From NCBI GenBank assembly GCA_903884655.1, contig CAISFO010000055.1, positions 24,028-88,027 of the forward strand: 64,000 bases of DNA. Direction: 5' to 3'. Under the pieces are notes generated by a model that saw nothing but the letters and a program-made list of their open reading frames with translations, was not told where the DNA came from and ran no database searches. The translations under genes were made by a program, and so were the position numbers. Below, one piece after another: positions 8,010-18,363 of the stretch. The number at the start of each line of letters is the position of its first letter. The stretch's first letter is position 1. The stretch is from an uncultured Holophagaceae bacterium (GTDB lineage Bacteria > Acidobacteriota > Holophagae > Holophagales > Holophagaceae).

Positions 8010-8864
8010 CTACTCGAACACGACTGTCTTATTCCCATAAGTCAGCACGCGGTGGTGCAGGTGCAGGCGGACCGCCCGGGCGAGGACGAGCCTCTCCATG
8101 TCCTTGCCCTTGCGGACGAGGTCCTCTACCGTGTCCCGGTGACTGACCCGGATCACGTCCTGCTCGATGATGGGCCCCGCATCCAGGTCGCTGGTGACGA
8201 AGTGGGCCGAGGCGCCGATGAGCTTCACGCCCCGGGCCAGGGCCTGGTGGTAGGGCTGGGCGCCCGCGAAGGCCGGCAGGAAGCTGTGGTGGATGTTGAT
8301 CACCTCGGGGAAGGCCTGGAGGAAGTCCCCGCTGAGCACCTGCATGTACTTGGCCAGCACCACCAGGTCCACCCTTTCCTGCCGGAGCAGGTCGAGCTGG
8401 CGCGCCTCCTGATCGGCCTTGTTCTCCTTGGTGACAGGCAACACATGGAAGGGAAGTCCCAAGGCTTCCGCGTGGCGCCGAAGGGTCTCGTGATTGCTCA
8501 GGACAAAGGCGATCTCCGCGCCCAGCTCCCCGGCCTGGTGGCGCCAGAGCAAGTCCAGCAGGCAGTGCTCCTGCTTGCTGCACCAGAGGGCAATGCGTGG
8601 AATCACTTCCGAAAAATGCAACGCCCATTCCCCTCCCATGGGATCTGCGACCTGGGCCACCTCCTGGCGAAGCTGCTCCCGATCCGACGAGCTGCCGTCG
8701 TATTCCCATTCGATGCGCCCCAGGAAGCGCCCGGCTTGAAGATCCGAGTGGTGGTCCGAATCCACGATGTTGCCGCCCCGTTCGAACACAAAGTTGGACA
8801 AGCGGGCGACGATGCCCTTCTGGTCTGGGCAGGAGATGAGGAGGATGGCGGTGGGCTGGGTCAT
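8010..8864 (-). CDS. purU: Formyltetrahydrofolate deformylase
   Basis: 284 residues, normal PurU length. An N-terminal ACT domain (residues 5-85; ILLISCPDQKGIVARLSNFV) precedes a formyl-transferase-fold domain. That domain has VINIHHSFLPAF and GASAHFVTSDLDAGPII, which carry the Asn-His-Asp catalytic set. The enzyme hydrolyses 10-formyl-THF to formate and THF, balancing one-carbon pools and supplying formate to PurT. In E. coli the ACT domain senses methionine and glycine. The gene is convergent with trpB2 and divergent from the kinase at 9185. Confidence 0.95.
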   Translation of the reverse strand: MTQPTAILLISCPDQKGIVARLSNFVFERGGNIVDSDHHSDLQAGRFLGRIEWEYDGSSSDREQLRQEVAQVADPMGGEWALHFSEVIPRIALWCSKQEHCLLDLLWRHQAGELGAEIAFVLSNHETLRRHAEALGLPFHVLPVTKENKADQEARQLDLLRQERVDLVVLAKYMQVLSGDFLQAFPEVINIHHSFLPAFAGAQPYHQALARGVKLIGASAHFVTSDLDAGPIIEQDVIRVSHRDTVEDLVRKGKDMERLVLARAVRLHLHHRVLTYGNKTVVFE

Positions 8865-9184
8865 GGGTTCAGTCGAGTTGGGTGAGATCGAGGCATGGCA
8901 GGACAGGGAGGACCATTATCCAGGGAGCCGGCCCCTGCGTCTCTCCCCAGGCTCAACCTCGGGAGGGCCCTCGGGTTTCTTTCCAAATTGAAGTTTTATT
9001 CAAGGCCAACCGATAGGGGCTGTTAGGTACCCCCGATGCTCTCCCACCCAGGCCAAATGCACTCCCAGGATGCACCTTCCATTGAAGGCCTCGGAGCCTG
9101 TTCCTGGCTCGTGGAAGCAAGCGCAGGTCTAGGTCCCCGGACAAGGTTCAGACCTTGGCTTCAGCCCAAGCCTGCCGGGCGCCC
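8865..9184. promoter_or_regulatory. Divergent intergenic region between purU and a sensor kinase
   Basis: 320 bases without a convincing gene. The notable string is TTTATTCAAGGCCAAC at 8995-9010, which resembles the TTTATTTAAGACCAAC upstream of qNOR at 943-958; read toward purU it is CCTTGAATAAAA. An upstream TTG at 9155 could extend the kinase by 10 residues but gives a poor signal peptide. I see no riboswitch-like structure. Confidence 0.3.
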
Positions 9185-11827
9185 ATGATCCGCCTCCTCC
9201 TTGTCGGCCTCTTGGGCCTCGCCCTCCAGGTCCCCGGGTTCTGCCAGGGCTCTCCCCTTCTCGCCCCCAAGAAAAACATCCTCATCCTCAACTCGTACCA
9301 CCAGGGCTTCAAGTGGACCGACGAGCAGACCCTGGGAGTCCTCGAGGCCATGAGCCCCCGGCGGAACCAGCTCAAGTTCTACATCGCCTACATGGATACC
9401 AAGTGGTCCCTGGACAAGGACTACTTCCGGCTCCTGCATGAAACCTACAAGGTCAAGTTCAAGAACATCCACTTCGACCTCATCTACGCCACCGATAACG
9501 ACGCCTTCGACTTCCTCCGCCTCTACCGGAACGACACGTTCGGAAAGGTGCCGGTCGTCTTTTGCGGAGTGAACTGGTTCAAGCAGGAGGATCTCAAGGG
9601 GCAGTCCCTCTACACGGGTGTCAACGAGGACGCCGACATCGCCGCCAACCTCGACTTGATGCTTCAGCAGAATCCGCTCACCAAGCACATCTACATCGTG
9701 GTCGACGACACCACCACCGGTCGCATCATCAAGCAGAATGTGCAGGAACTCATCCCGAAATACCGCGAGAAGGTGAAGATCCACTTCCTCGAGAACCTCG
9801 AAATCCGGGAGCTCCTTTCGACCGCCTCCCTGCTGAGCCGCGACAGCCTCCTCCTGCTGACGCTCTACCAAAAGGACAGGTCAGGAGCCTTCTTCGAATA
9901 CTCGGAAATCGCCGAGTGGCTGTCGCAGAGCAGTCCGGTTCCTGTCTATGGGCTCTGGGACTTCTACCTCAGCCACGGCATCCTCGGCGGCCTGTTGACC
10001 AGCGGCATGGCCCAGGGCACCAGTGCCGGAGAACTGGGCCTGCGCATTCTCGCGGGCGAATCGGCGGATGACCTGCCCGTGCTCATGGAGAGCCCCAACC
10101 GGTACCTCTTCGACCACAACCAGCTCAAGCGCTTCGGCATGCTGGATCTGGAACTTCCACCCAGGAGCCGGGTGATCAACGAACCACCCCCCTTCTACAC
10201 GTTGAACAAGAGCATGTTCTGGGGGCTGGTGATCGGCATTTCAGGGCTGACCGCAGGCCTTTTCGCCCTGTTGTTCTACATCCGCAGCCGCCAGAAGGCA
10301 GAGGAAGATCTCCGGCAGAGCGAGGAACGCTACCACTCCCTGGTGGACAACCTGACCCTCGGCGTCTACCGGGTCAGCGGGGAGGATGGCTGTTTCCTCC
10401 AGGCGAACCCCGCCATGGCCAAGATGTTTGGCTACGAATCGCCCCAGGAACTCATGCAGGTGCCCATTTCAAGCCTGTACCAGCGTTCTGAAGAGCGCCC
10501 GCAGTTCATCAAGGACATCCTCAAGAGCGGGTTCGCCCGAAGCAAAGAACTCCCCATGAATCGAAGGGACGGCGAACCGGTCTGGGTTTCGGTGAACGCC
10601 AAGGCCCACCGGGATGAGAAGGGCCAGCTGCTCTGGATTGACGGCATCTTCGAGGACGTGACTGAAAAGAAACAGCTGGAGACGCAGCTGCGCCAGTCCC
10701 AGAAGATGGAAGCCATCGGCACCCTGGCAGGCGGGGTCGCCCACGACTTCAACAACATTCTCACCGTCATCATCGGCTACGGAAACATGCTCAAGAAGAA
10801 CATCCCCGCCGAAGGCCCGGCCGTGAGGCACCTGGCCCACCTGCTTTCGGCGAGCGAGAAGGCGGCGCGGCTGACCCGGAGCCTGCTGGCCTTCAGCCGC
10901 AAACAGATCATCAGCCTCAAGCCATCCAACCTCAATGAGATCGTGGACGACATGGGCAAGCTCCTCTACCGCGTGATCGGCGAGGATATCGAATTGACGT
11001 TCGACCTGAGCCCCCAGCCGCTTCCGATCATGGTGGACGTGGGCCAGATCGAGCAGGTGCTCCTGAATCTGGTGACCAACGCCAGGGATTCCATGCACCA
11101 TGGCGGCCTGCTCTGCGTCAGCACGGAACAGGTCACCCTCACGACAGGCCTGCTCATCAAGCACGACTTCGCCGAGCCGGGAGAGTACGCCGTGCTCTCG
11201 GTGTCGGACAACGGCGTGGGCATCTCGGAGGAGGTCAGGCAGCGCATCTTCGAGCCCTTCTTCAGCACCAAGCCGGTCGGAAAGGGAACGGGGCTCGGAC
11301 TTTCCATCCTCTATGGCATCGTCAAGCAGCATCAAGGCGACATCAGTGTCTACAGTGAACCCGGCATCGGCACGACCTTCAAGATCTACCTCCCGATCGT
11401 CCGGCATCACGGCCAGAACGCGGGGACCACTCCGCCCATCCTGGTGAAGGGCGGGACCGAGACCATCCTCATCGCTGAGGACAACGATGAGGTCCGTGCC
11501 CTGGCCCACGAAGTGCTCGCTTCGGCCGGCTACCGGATCATCCTGGCCACCGACGGCGACGAGGCCGTGACCAAGTTCATGGCGCGCGCCGATGAGATCG
11601 ACTTCGTGCTGCTGGATGTGGTGATGCCGCGCATCAATGGCAAGGAAGTCTGCGACACCATCCAGTCGATCCGCCCCGGGATCAAGGCCCTGTTCATGAG
11701 CGGTTACACCGCGGACATCATCTGCCAGAAGGGCATCCTCGAGGAGGGGATCCACTACATCTCGAAACCCCTCACACCCGAGGCGCTCCTGCGCAAGGTG
11801 CGCGAAGTGCTCGACTCGCCATCCTAG
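9185..11827 (+). CDS. Hybrid histidine kinase with ABC substrate-binding-type sensor domain
   Basis: 880 residues from the ATG at 9185. Order: signal peptide or anchor (1-20); an extracytoplasmic ABC substrate-binding-like domain (about 30-330, beginning KNILILNSYHQGFKWT); one membrane helix (about 345-365, MFWGLVIGISGLTAGLFALL); PAS (about 385-500); HisKA with His520 in GGVAHDFNN; an HATPase with DNGVGIS and GTGLGLS; and a receiver with phospho-acceptor Asp811 in LLDVVMP. The sensor family binds small solutes (sugars, amino acids or purines); the ligand here is unknown. No DNA-binding response regulator adjoins it. A broken receiver gene converges on its 3' end four bases away. Confidence 0.9.
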   Translation: MIRLLLVGLLGLALQVPGFCQGSPLLAPKKNILILNSYHQGFKWTDEQTLGVLEAMSPRRNQLKFYIAYMDTKWSLDKDYFRLLHETYKVKFKNIHFDLIYATDNDAFDFLRLYRNDTFGKVPVVFCGVNWFKQEDLKGQSLYTGVNEDADIAANLDLMLQQNPLTKHIYIVVDDTTTGRIIKQNVQELIPKYREKVKIHFLENLEIRELLSTASLLSRDSLLLLTLYQKDRSGAFFEYSEIAEWLSQSSPVPVYGLWDFYLSHGILGGLLTSGMAQGTSAGELGLRILAGESADDLPVLMESPNRYLFDHNQLKRFGMLDLELPPRSRVINEPPPFYTLNKSMFWGLVIGISGLTAGLFALLFYIRSRQKAEEDLRQSEERYHSLVDNLTLGVYRVSGEDGCFLQANPAMAKMFGYESPQELMQVPISSLYQRSEERPQFIKDILKSGFARSKELPMNRRDGEPVWVSVNAKAHRDEKGQLLWIDGIFEDVTEKKQLETQLRQSQKMEAIGTLAGGVAHDFNNILTVIIGYGNMLKKNIPAEGPAVRHLAHLLSASEKAARLTRSLLAFSRKQIISLKPSNLNEIVDDMGKLLYRVIGEDIELTFDLSPQPLPIMVDVGQIEQVLLNLVTNARDSMHHGGLLCVSTEQVTLTTGLLIKHDFAEPGEYAVLSVSDNGVGISEEVRQRIFEPFFSTKPVGKGTGLGLSILYGIVKQHQGDISVYSEPGIGTTFKIYLPIVRHHGQNAGTTPPILVKGGTETILIAEDNDEVRALAHEVLASAGYRIILATDGDEAVTKFMARADEIDFVLLDVVMPRINGKEVCDTIQSIRPGIKALFMSGYTADIICQKGILEEGIHYISKPLTPEALLRKVREVLDSPS

Positions 11828-11831
11828 GGAT

Positions 11832-12190
11832 CTACCGGGCTGTCTTCAAGCGGCTGATGGCCTCGGAAAGCTCCAGGATCCGGTAGGGCTTCGACAGCAG
11901 GCCGGCGGCGCCCTGGCTGAGCAGGGTCTGGACTTCCTCGTTCTCCCCGTAGCCGGTGCAGATGATGATGGGCACCGTGTCGTCGATGCTCTGCATCTGG
12001 GCGAAGGCTTCCTGTCCTCCCATGATGGGCATCTTGAGGTCCAGGAGGACCGCCAGCAGTTCCCATGCAGGGCGCGGTACGAAGCCACCCCAGCCCGCCC
12101 GGGTTCAGCCGTCTCCGCGGCATAGCTCAGGCTTTCCAGGGCGCATCGCGAAGGATGGGTTCATCCTCGATCACCAGGACCAGGCCCTTG
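11832..12190 (-). pseudogene. Frameshifted response-regulator receiver domain
   Basis: On the minus strand a receiver domain is spread over different frames. LVLVIEDEPILRDA (from about 12186) runs into a stop. A shifted frame gives ESLSYA-like text. The last frame reads LLAVLLDLKMPIMGGQEAF onward to the stop at 11832, with IIICTGYG and the lysine in LSKPYR. The phosphorylatable Asp and switch Thr and Lys survive, but at least two indels separate the N- and C-terminal parts. The longest intact piece is 66 codons. It was probably a single-domain receiver or the tail of a kinase related to the neighbouring genes. Confidence 0.7.
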
Positions 12191-12494
12191 CTTTAACGAC
12201 TCTTAAATAATCCTATCCATCGGGAAGCCTCTGCCCGGCAAGGACGTCCTCACGTTTTCCACCCAACCGGGTTCATGCGCGGGCAGCTTCCTGCAGCCGC
12301 GGGTCCGACCATCCATTCCGAATGTTCTTCAAGTGTTTCTGCCTGGTGACCGATGGGCTGGACGGGATCCATGAGAGCGATGGGTCCTGCGGTCTGGCTG
12401 GCCTCCCAGTTCGGCGCCAATTCACACCATCGCCGCCGGGAAGGTCCGCGCCCCGCAGGAGTTTGAAAGCTACGGTCGAACCGCTAAGGAAACG
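12191..12494 (+). promoter_or_regulatory. Upstream region of the copper ATPase-receptor kinase gene
   Basis: 304 bases with no supported gene. TCTTAAATAA at 12201-12210 shares its core with the strings upstream of qNOR and lexA. AAGGA at 12486-12490 is the ribosome site of the next gene. I looked for a MerR/CueR-type or CopY-type dyad and saw none that is convincing. Confidence 0.3.
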
Positions 12495-15400
12495 ATGATG
12501 AAGGCGGCCATCCACGTCCCGGACCTCGACAGCCCCAGGCAGGCCGCCGAGATCGAGGCGCTGAAGGAACGGCTGCCGGGCATCATGGACATCTGCGCGA
12601 GTGTTCCGCACCGGATGGTGGAGGTGACCTTCGAGGAAGGTCAGCTTCCAGGCACACACATCCGGGCCGCACTGGAAGCTCTGGGCTGCCACCCCGGCCC
12701 CTTCCTGCCCATGCCCGCCCTGGCCAAGGCCATCCTGCCGGTGGCCGGAATGAGCTGTGCCAGCTGCGCCTGGGTGATCGAGACCAGGCTGAGGGAACTG
12801 CCAGGCGTGACCGATGCCTCGGTGGATCTCGCCGGGGAGTTCCTGCGCGTGGAATTCGACCGGGCCAGGGTGGGCCTCCCGGCCATCCTTCGGCTCGTCA
12901 AACAGACCGGGTACACCATTCCGACTGGCAAGGTGGAGCTGCCCATCCTGGGCCTAGGCGATCCCTCGGCTGCGCTGCCCCTGGAGCGGCTGCTCGCCCG
13001 CCAGGAGGGCGTCCTCCTGGCCCATGTGAACTGGGAGGCCAAACACATCATCCTCGAGTTCATTCCCGGCCTGATCACGGTCGCCGAGCTGGCGCGGCTG
13101 GTCCGCGCGGCGGGTTTCCAGGTGGTTTCCGGCCCCATGCCTGAAGCCGATCTGGCGCTGAGCTCCGATCCCCGCACCCTGGACCTGCAGGAGCAGAAGC
13201 GCCTGCTGCTCCTCGGCCTCTTCCTCACGGTGCCCCTGGTCCTGTTCAGCATGGCCCGGGATCTTGGCCTGGCGGGCTTCCCCCGGGACCAGTTCGCCAT
13301 GTTCATTCCAGCAACGCTGGTGCAGTTCCTGGTGGGCGCATCCTTCTACCGCGGGGCCTGGCACAGCCTCCGGGCCGGGGCCGCCAACATGGATGTCCTC
13401 ATCGTCCTGGGTTCGTCGGTGGCCTATGTCTCGAGTCTCGGCGTGACCCTCGGCCTGATCCACAGCCCCCATGTCTATTTCGAGACAGGCGCCGCCATCA
13501 TCACCCTCATTCGGCTCGGCAAATACCTCGAATCCAAGGCGAAGGGACGCGCCTCAGCGGCCTTGCAGACCTTGCTGAACCTGCGTCCGGCCATGGCCCA
13601 GGTCCTGCGGGGGGGCGCGGAAGTGCGGCTGCCCCTGGACCAGATCGAAGTGGGCGACCGCATCCTGGTTCGGCCGGGCGGCAAGGTGCCCGTCGACGGG
13701 ATCATCTGCCAGGGCTCCTCCGATTTCGACGAATCCATGCTCACGGGCGAATCCATGCCCGTCTGCAAGGGGCCGGGTGATGAAGTCATCGGCGCCACCC
13801 TCAACCACCAGGGGTTCATCACCTTCGAAGCCACACGGATCGGCCGCGACGGCACGCTAGCCCAGATCGTGCGGCTCGTCCGGGAGGCCCAGACCGGCAA
13901 GGCCTCGATCCAGAAGCTCACGGATGAAATCGGCAGACACTTCGTGCCCATCGTCCTGGGCCTGGCCGCGCTGACCTTCCTCGGCTGGATCCTGGTGGCC
14001 CGCATCCCCTGGCCCGGAGCCATGCTGAACGCGGTGGCCGTGCTGGTCATCGCCTGTCCCTGCGCCATCGGCCTGGCGACACCCACCGCCATCCTGGTGG
14101 GCACGACCCGGGGCGCCGAGAGCGGGTTGCTGTTCCGGAGCGGCGAAGCCCTGGAACGGGCCGGGCGCGTGAATACGGTGGTGTTGGACAAGACCGGCAC
14201 GCTCACCCGGGGCCAGGCCGAGGTGACGGGGATCGTGCCGTTGAACGGCGTGGCCGAGGAGGAAGTCCTGCGCCTGGCCGCCAGCGCCGAGCAGGGTTCC
14301 GAGCATCCGCTGGGCCTCGCCATCCTTCGAGCCGCCCAGGAGCGGAAGCTGCCGCTCGAGGCGCCCACCTGCTTCCGCGCCCACGGGGGGCTGGGCATCC
14401 GGGCCAGGGTGCGGGGCACCCGCGTGCTGGTGGGCAATGCGCGGCTGATGAAGAACGAAGGCATCGAGATGGGCCCCCTGCAGGCCTGCATCGACCGGCT
14501 CCAGACCGAAGGAAACACAGCGGTCATCGTCGCTGCGGCCGTGGGCGAAGAGCCCTTCCAACCTTTGGGTGTGCTGGCCTTGGCGGACACACTCAAGCCG
14601 GAGGCCAAGGAGGCCGTGGCCGCCCTGCGCCAGCTCGGCCTGAGGGTGATCATGCTCACCGGCGACCACCGCCAGACCGCGGAGGCCATTGCCCGGCAAG
14701 TGGGCATCGACGAGGTCCTCGCGGAAGTCCTGCCGGAGCGGAAGGCGGACGTGATCCGGAACCTCCAGGGCCAGGCTCCTGCTCCAGGACTGCCCACCCC
14801 TCTGGTGGCCATGGTGGGGGATGGCATCAACGATGCGCCGGCCCTCGCCCAGGCGGATGTGGGCCTCGCCCTGGGCACTGGCACCGAGGTCGCCATGGCC
14901 TCGGCGGGCATCACCTTGATGAGTGGCGACCTGCGCAGCGTGGGACGGGCGATCTCGCTCTCCCGGAGCACCCTGCAGAGCGTCTACCAGAACCTGGTGT
15001 GGGCCTTCTGCTACAACATCGTCCTCCTGCCCATCGCGGCCTACGGGCTGCTCAGTCCGATGCTTGCCGCCGGGGCCATGTCCTTCAGCTCCATTTACGT
15101 GATCGCCAACAGCCTGCGCCTGCGCCGGATCAGCCTGCAGTCCCTGGTCGCACCAAAGTCCATCCTCCGCCAGTGCCTTGAGTTCATGCCCAGGACCCTG
15201 GCCCCGGCGGCCTCCCTGCTGCTGCTCATCGGCATGCCCCTCTTCGCCATGCAGGGCGGTGCCGAAATCCAGGGGGTCCTGGCGGGCAGGATGACGCCCA
15301 ACCTGATGATGGTCATGGCCATCGCCAACGGCCTGATCGTGGTGGCGTACGGGTCGATCCCGGTGTTCCTGCTGGTCTTCATCCGCAAGCGGAAGGACAT

Positions 15401-18218
15401 CCCCTTCTCCGGAATCATCCTGCTGTTCGGGGCCTTCATCCTGGCCTGCAGCGTGACCCACTTCTTTCACATCCTCGGCCTCTGGTGGCCCACGGACTGG
15501 TGGCAGGCGATCGCCGACTCCGCCTGCGCCGCCATCTCTCTGGCCACGGCCATCATCCTCTGGCCCCTGTTTCCTCAGATCATGGCCATTCCCAGCCCCC
15601 AGCAGCTGCAGGCGGTGAATCGCGAGCTGCAGAAGGAGAAGGCGGAACTGGAAACCACCCAGAGCCTGCTTCGCCAGGCCTACGACGAAGTGGAACAACG
15701 GGTGGAAGAGCGGACCCGGCAGCTGAGTGAAGAGATCGCCATCCGGAGAGAGACCGAGGATTCGCTCCGGGTCAGCGAAAGCCGCCTGTTCCTGGCCGCC
15801 CAGGCCGGGAAGGTCGGGATCTGGGACTGGGACGTGGTCCATGATGTGCTGACCTGGGACGCCAGCATGTATGCCCTGTACGGCCTCCGGGCGGAGGCGT
15901 TCAGCGGCGCCTACGAGGCCTGGTCCCGGGCCCTGCACCCCGAGGACCGCCAGCTGGCCGAAGACGAGATCCGGGGGGCCCTCCGCGGAGAACACGACTA
16001 CTCGCTCGAGATCCGCGCCCTCCATCCCGATGGCTCGATCAGGATCCTGCTGGCCGCGGGCCAGGTGATCCGGGATGAGACCGGCCGCGCCGTCCGCATG
16101 ATCGGCACCAACATCGACATCACCGATCGCAAACGCGCCGAGCTGGAACTCAACCAGCATCGCCAGCACCTGGAACGCCTCGTGGAACAGCGCACCGAAG
16201 AGCTGAAGGAAACCATGCTGGACCTCAAGGCCGCCAAGCAGTCGGCCGAGGCCGCGACCCAGGCCAAGAGCGAGTTCCTGGCGAACATGAGCCACGAGAT
16301 CCGCACACCCATGAATGCCATCATCGGCATGACTCACCTGGCCCTGCAGACCGACCTCAACCCCAAGCAGAGCGACTACCTGGTCAAGGTCAAGAAGGCT
16401 TCGGATTCCCTCCTGGGAATCATCAACGACATTCTCGACTTCTCGAAGATCGAGGCCGGCAAGCTGGACATCGAAGCCACGGAATTCATGCTCGATGACG
16501 TGCTCGACCGGGTCACCAACCTGGTGGGTGCCCGCGCCACGGAGAAGCGTCTCGAATTCATGTTGGAGACGGCGTCCGACGTGCCTCCCTGGCTCGTGGG
16601 GGACCCCCTGCGCCTGGGCCAGGTCCTGACCAACCTCTGCAACAACGCGGTCAAGTTCACGGAGGCAGGGGAGATCGTCCTCGTCACCATCAGATTGTCC
16701 GAGGTGGCCGAAGGGGGGGTGACCCTCCGCTTCTCGGTGCGAGACACGGGAATCGGAATGACCTCAGACCAGACCGGTCAGCTCTTCCAGCCCTTCCGCC
16801 AGGTGGATCCGTCGAGCACCCGCCGGTTTGCCGGAACGGGTCTCGGCCTGGCCATCTGCAAGCATCTGGTTGAATTGATGGGTGGTCGAATCTGGGTGGA
16901 AAGCGAGCCCGGGAAGGGCAGTGAATTCTTCTTCACGGCCACCTTTGGGGTTGGCGCCTCGCAGGCCCGGGAGCGACGCGAGGCTCCGGTCGACCTGCGC
17001 AACCTGAAGATCCTCGTCGTGGATGACAGCCAGAAGGCCCGGGAGATCCTGCAGGGCCTGCTCGGCTTGCTGGGCTACCGGGTGACGGTGGCCGGATCGG
17101 GAGCCGAAGCCCTGGTGGAGCTGGTCCGGGCAGGCACCGCGGATCCCTTCGACCTGGTCCTCCTGGACTGGAGGATGCCGGGCATGGATGGCTTCGAGGT
17201 CGCCCGGCAGATCCGCCGGCTGCCCTGGTCGGTGGCCCTCCCCAAGCTCTTCCTGCTCACGGCCTACGGGGACGATGAGGTCCAGCGCCAGGTGGCGCAG
17301 GAACACCTGGATGGCTACCTTGCCAAGCCCGTGACCGCCTCCACCTTCTTCGATGCCATCGCCGGCGCCTTCCGGAGGGATGCCTTCCAGCCCGGCCCCG
17401 CAGCAGACACCCTGCCGGCGCTGCAGAACGTCCTGCTGGGCATTCGCGTCCTCCTTGTGGAGGACAACGACTTCAACCAGCAGGTCGCCGAAGAGCTGCT
17501 TACGGCGATGGGTGTCGCCGTCACCCTCGCGGTCAATGGCCAGGAAGCCCTGGAGAAAGTCCGTCATACCCCCTTCGATGCCGTGCTGATGGATCTGCAG
17601 ATGCCTGTCATGGACGGCTACGAGGCCGTCACCTTGATGCGGCGGATTCCTGGTCTGAAAGCGACCCCGATCATTGCCATGACCGCCCATGCCCTGGTTC
17701 AGGAACGCGACAAGTGCCTGGCCATCGGCATGAACGACTACGTCACGAAGCCGATCCATCCCGATCAGCTCGCTGGAGTTCTGGAGAAGTGGGTCAAGAC
17801 CACACAAGCCGCACGGGCGGCTGGTCCGGCCAAAGGCCAGACCCTTGTGCCGGTGAGCCTTCCGGACCCCCTGGGAAACCTGCCCGGGATCTCGCAGCAG
17901 GAGGGGCTCCGCCTGGTGATGGGCCGCCTGGACCTCTACCGAAGTGTTCTCGCCAAATTCCTGGGACTCAAATCCGACACGGCAGAGGACCTGCGTTCCG
18001 CGCTGGCCAGCCTGGACATGGAGAAGGCGGCCCGGATCGCCCACAGCATGATCGCGGGAGCCGCCACCATCGGCGCCGCCCAGCTCTCGGCGACCTCCCT
18101 GGCGCTCGAACAGGCCCTCCTGGAGGGTGGACCCACGACCTGGGCTCCGCTGGCATCCCGGTTCGAGCAGGAGCTTGAGACGGTCCTGGAGGGCCTCCGC
18201 CGCAACTTAAGGGCCTGA
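12495..18218 (+). CDS. Cu(I) P1B-type ATPase fused to an ethylene-receptor-like hybrid histidine kinase
   Basis: 1907 residues in one frame; ATG at 12495 or, better spaced from AAGGA, 12498. Order: degenerate HMA domain (1-70); HMA with Cys88-Ala-Ser-Cys91; a third degenerate HMA-like stretch; P1B ATPase with TGES (417-420), Cys521-Pro-Cys523, DKTGT (Asp565), SEHPLG and GDGIND (775-780). The Cu(I) signatures N(x6)YN(x4)P (Tyr840-Asn841) and M(x2)SS (Met862, Ser865-866) are complete. An extra helix (901-919) leads to three helices (about 937-1028) matching the ETR1 ethylene-binding domain: Tyr952, Ile955, Pro956, Ile982, Cys985, His989, spaced exactly as ETR1 32/35/36/62/65/69. Then coiled coil, PAS (about 1095-1215), HisKA (His1267), HATPase, receivers (Asp1558, Asp1700) and Hpt (His1850). 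The ATPase should move Cu(I) outward and may load the sensor. Ligand and output are unknown. Confidence 0.93.
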   Translation: MMKAAIHVPDLDSPRQAAEIEALKERLPGIMDICASVPHRMVEVTFEEGQLPGTHIRAALEALGCHPGPFLPMPALAKAILPVAGMSCASCAWVIETRLRELPGVTDASVDLAGEFLRVEFDRARVGLPAILRLVKQTGYTIPTGKVELPILGLGDPSAALPLERLLARQEGVLLAHVNWEAKHIILEFIPGLITVAELARLVRAAGFQVVSGPMPEADLALSSDPRTLDLQEQKRLLLLGLFLTVPLVLFSMARDLGLAGFPRDQFAMFIPATLVQFLVGASFYRGAWHSLRAGAANMDVLIVLGSSVAYVSSLGVTLGLIHSPHVYFETGAAIITLIRLGKYLESKAKGRASAALQTLLNLRPAMAQVLRGGAEVRLPLDQIEVGDRILVRPGGKVPVDGIICQGSSDFDESMLTGESMPVCKGPGDEVIGATLNHQGFITFEATRIGRDGTLAQIVRLVREAQTGKASIQKLTDEIGRHFVPIVLGLAALTFLGWILVARIPWPGAMLNAVAVLVIACPCAIGLATPTAILVGTTRGAESGLLFRSGEALERAGRVNTVVLDKTGTLTRGQAEVTGIVPLNGVAEEEVLRLAASAEQGSEHPLGLAILRAAQERKLPLEAPTCFRAHGGLGIRARVRGTRVLVGNARLMKNEGIEMGPLQACIDRLQTEGNTAVIVAAAVGEEPFQPLGVLALADTLKPEAKEAVAALRQLGLRVIMLTGDHRQTAEAIARQVGIDEVLAEVLPERKADVIRNLQGQAPAPGLPTPLVAMVGDGINDAPALAQADVGLALGTGTEVAMASAGITLMSGDLRSVGRAISLSRSTLQSVYQNLVWAFCYNIVLLPIAAYGLLSPMLAAGAMSFSSIYVIANSLRLRRISLQSLVAPKSILRQCLEFMPRTLAPAASLLLLIGMPLFAMQGGAEIQGVLAGRMTPNLMMVMAIANGLIVVAYGSIPVFLLVFIRKRKDIPFSGIILLFGAFILACSVTHFFHILGLWWPTDWWQAIADSACAAISLATAIILWPLFPQIMAIPSPQQLQAVNRELQKEKAELETTQSLLRQAYDEVEQRVEERTRQLSEEIAIRRETEDSLRVSESRLFLAAQAGKVGIWDWDVVHDVLTWDASMYALYGLRAEAFSGAYEAWSRALHPEDRQLAEDEIRGALRGEHDYSLEIRALHPDGSIRILLAAGQVIRDETGRAVRMIGTNIDITDRKRAELELNQHRQHLERLVEQRTEELKETMLDLKAAKQSAEAATQAKSEFLANMSHEIRTPMNAIIGMTHLALQTDLNPKQSDYLVKVKKASDSLLGIINDILDFSKIEAGKLDIEATEFMLDDVLDRVTNLVGARATEKRLEFMLETASDVPPWLVGDPLRLGQVLTNLCNNAVKFTEAGEIVLVTIRLSEVAEGGVTLRFSVRDTGIGMTSDQTGQLFQPFRQVDPSSTRRFAGTGLGLAICKHLVELMGGRIWVESEPGKGSEFFFTATFGVGASQARERREAPVDLRNLKILVVDDSQKAREILQGLLGLLGYRVTVAGSGAEALVELVRAGTADPFDLVLLDWRMPGMDGFEVARQIRRLPWSVALPKLFLLTAYGDDEVQRQVAQEHLDGYLAKPVTASTFFDAIAGAFRRDAFQPGPAADTLPALQNVLLGIRVLLVEDNDFNQQVAEELLTAMGVAVTLAVNGQEALEKVRHTPFDAVLMDLQMPVMDGYEAVTLMRRIPGLKATPIIAMTAHALVQERDKCLAIGMNDYVTKPIHPDQLAGVLEKWVKTTQAARAAGPAKGQTLVPVSLPDPLGNLPGISQQEGLRLVMGRLDLYRSVLAKFLGLKSDTAEDLRSALASLDMEKAARIAHSMIAGAATIGAAQLSATSLALEQALLEGGPTTWAPLASRFEQELETVLEGLRRNLRA

Positions 18219-18363
18219 GGGCCTTCCATTCACCTACTCCCAGGGACTTGAACGCGCTTCGCCACCGCGGCGGCCCACGGGGCAGCAGGCAGCACTCCTT
18301 GCCGCTGGAGGGTGGGTTGGACTGGCAAGAATTGCAGCTTTCCTTGGAGATTCCGATACGTTG

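Noticed and set aside
12191..12494. CueR/CopY-type copper operator upstream of the ATPase fusion
   Set aside because: I found no convincing dyad of either type.
13857..16337. 826-codon minus-strand open frame inside the ATPase-kinase gene
   Set aside because: Antisense shadow produced by high third-position GC; low-complexity His/Gln/Gly-rich text.
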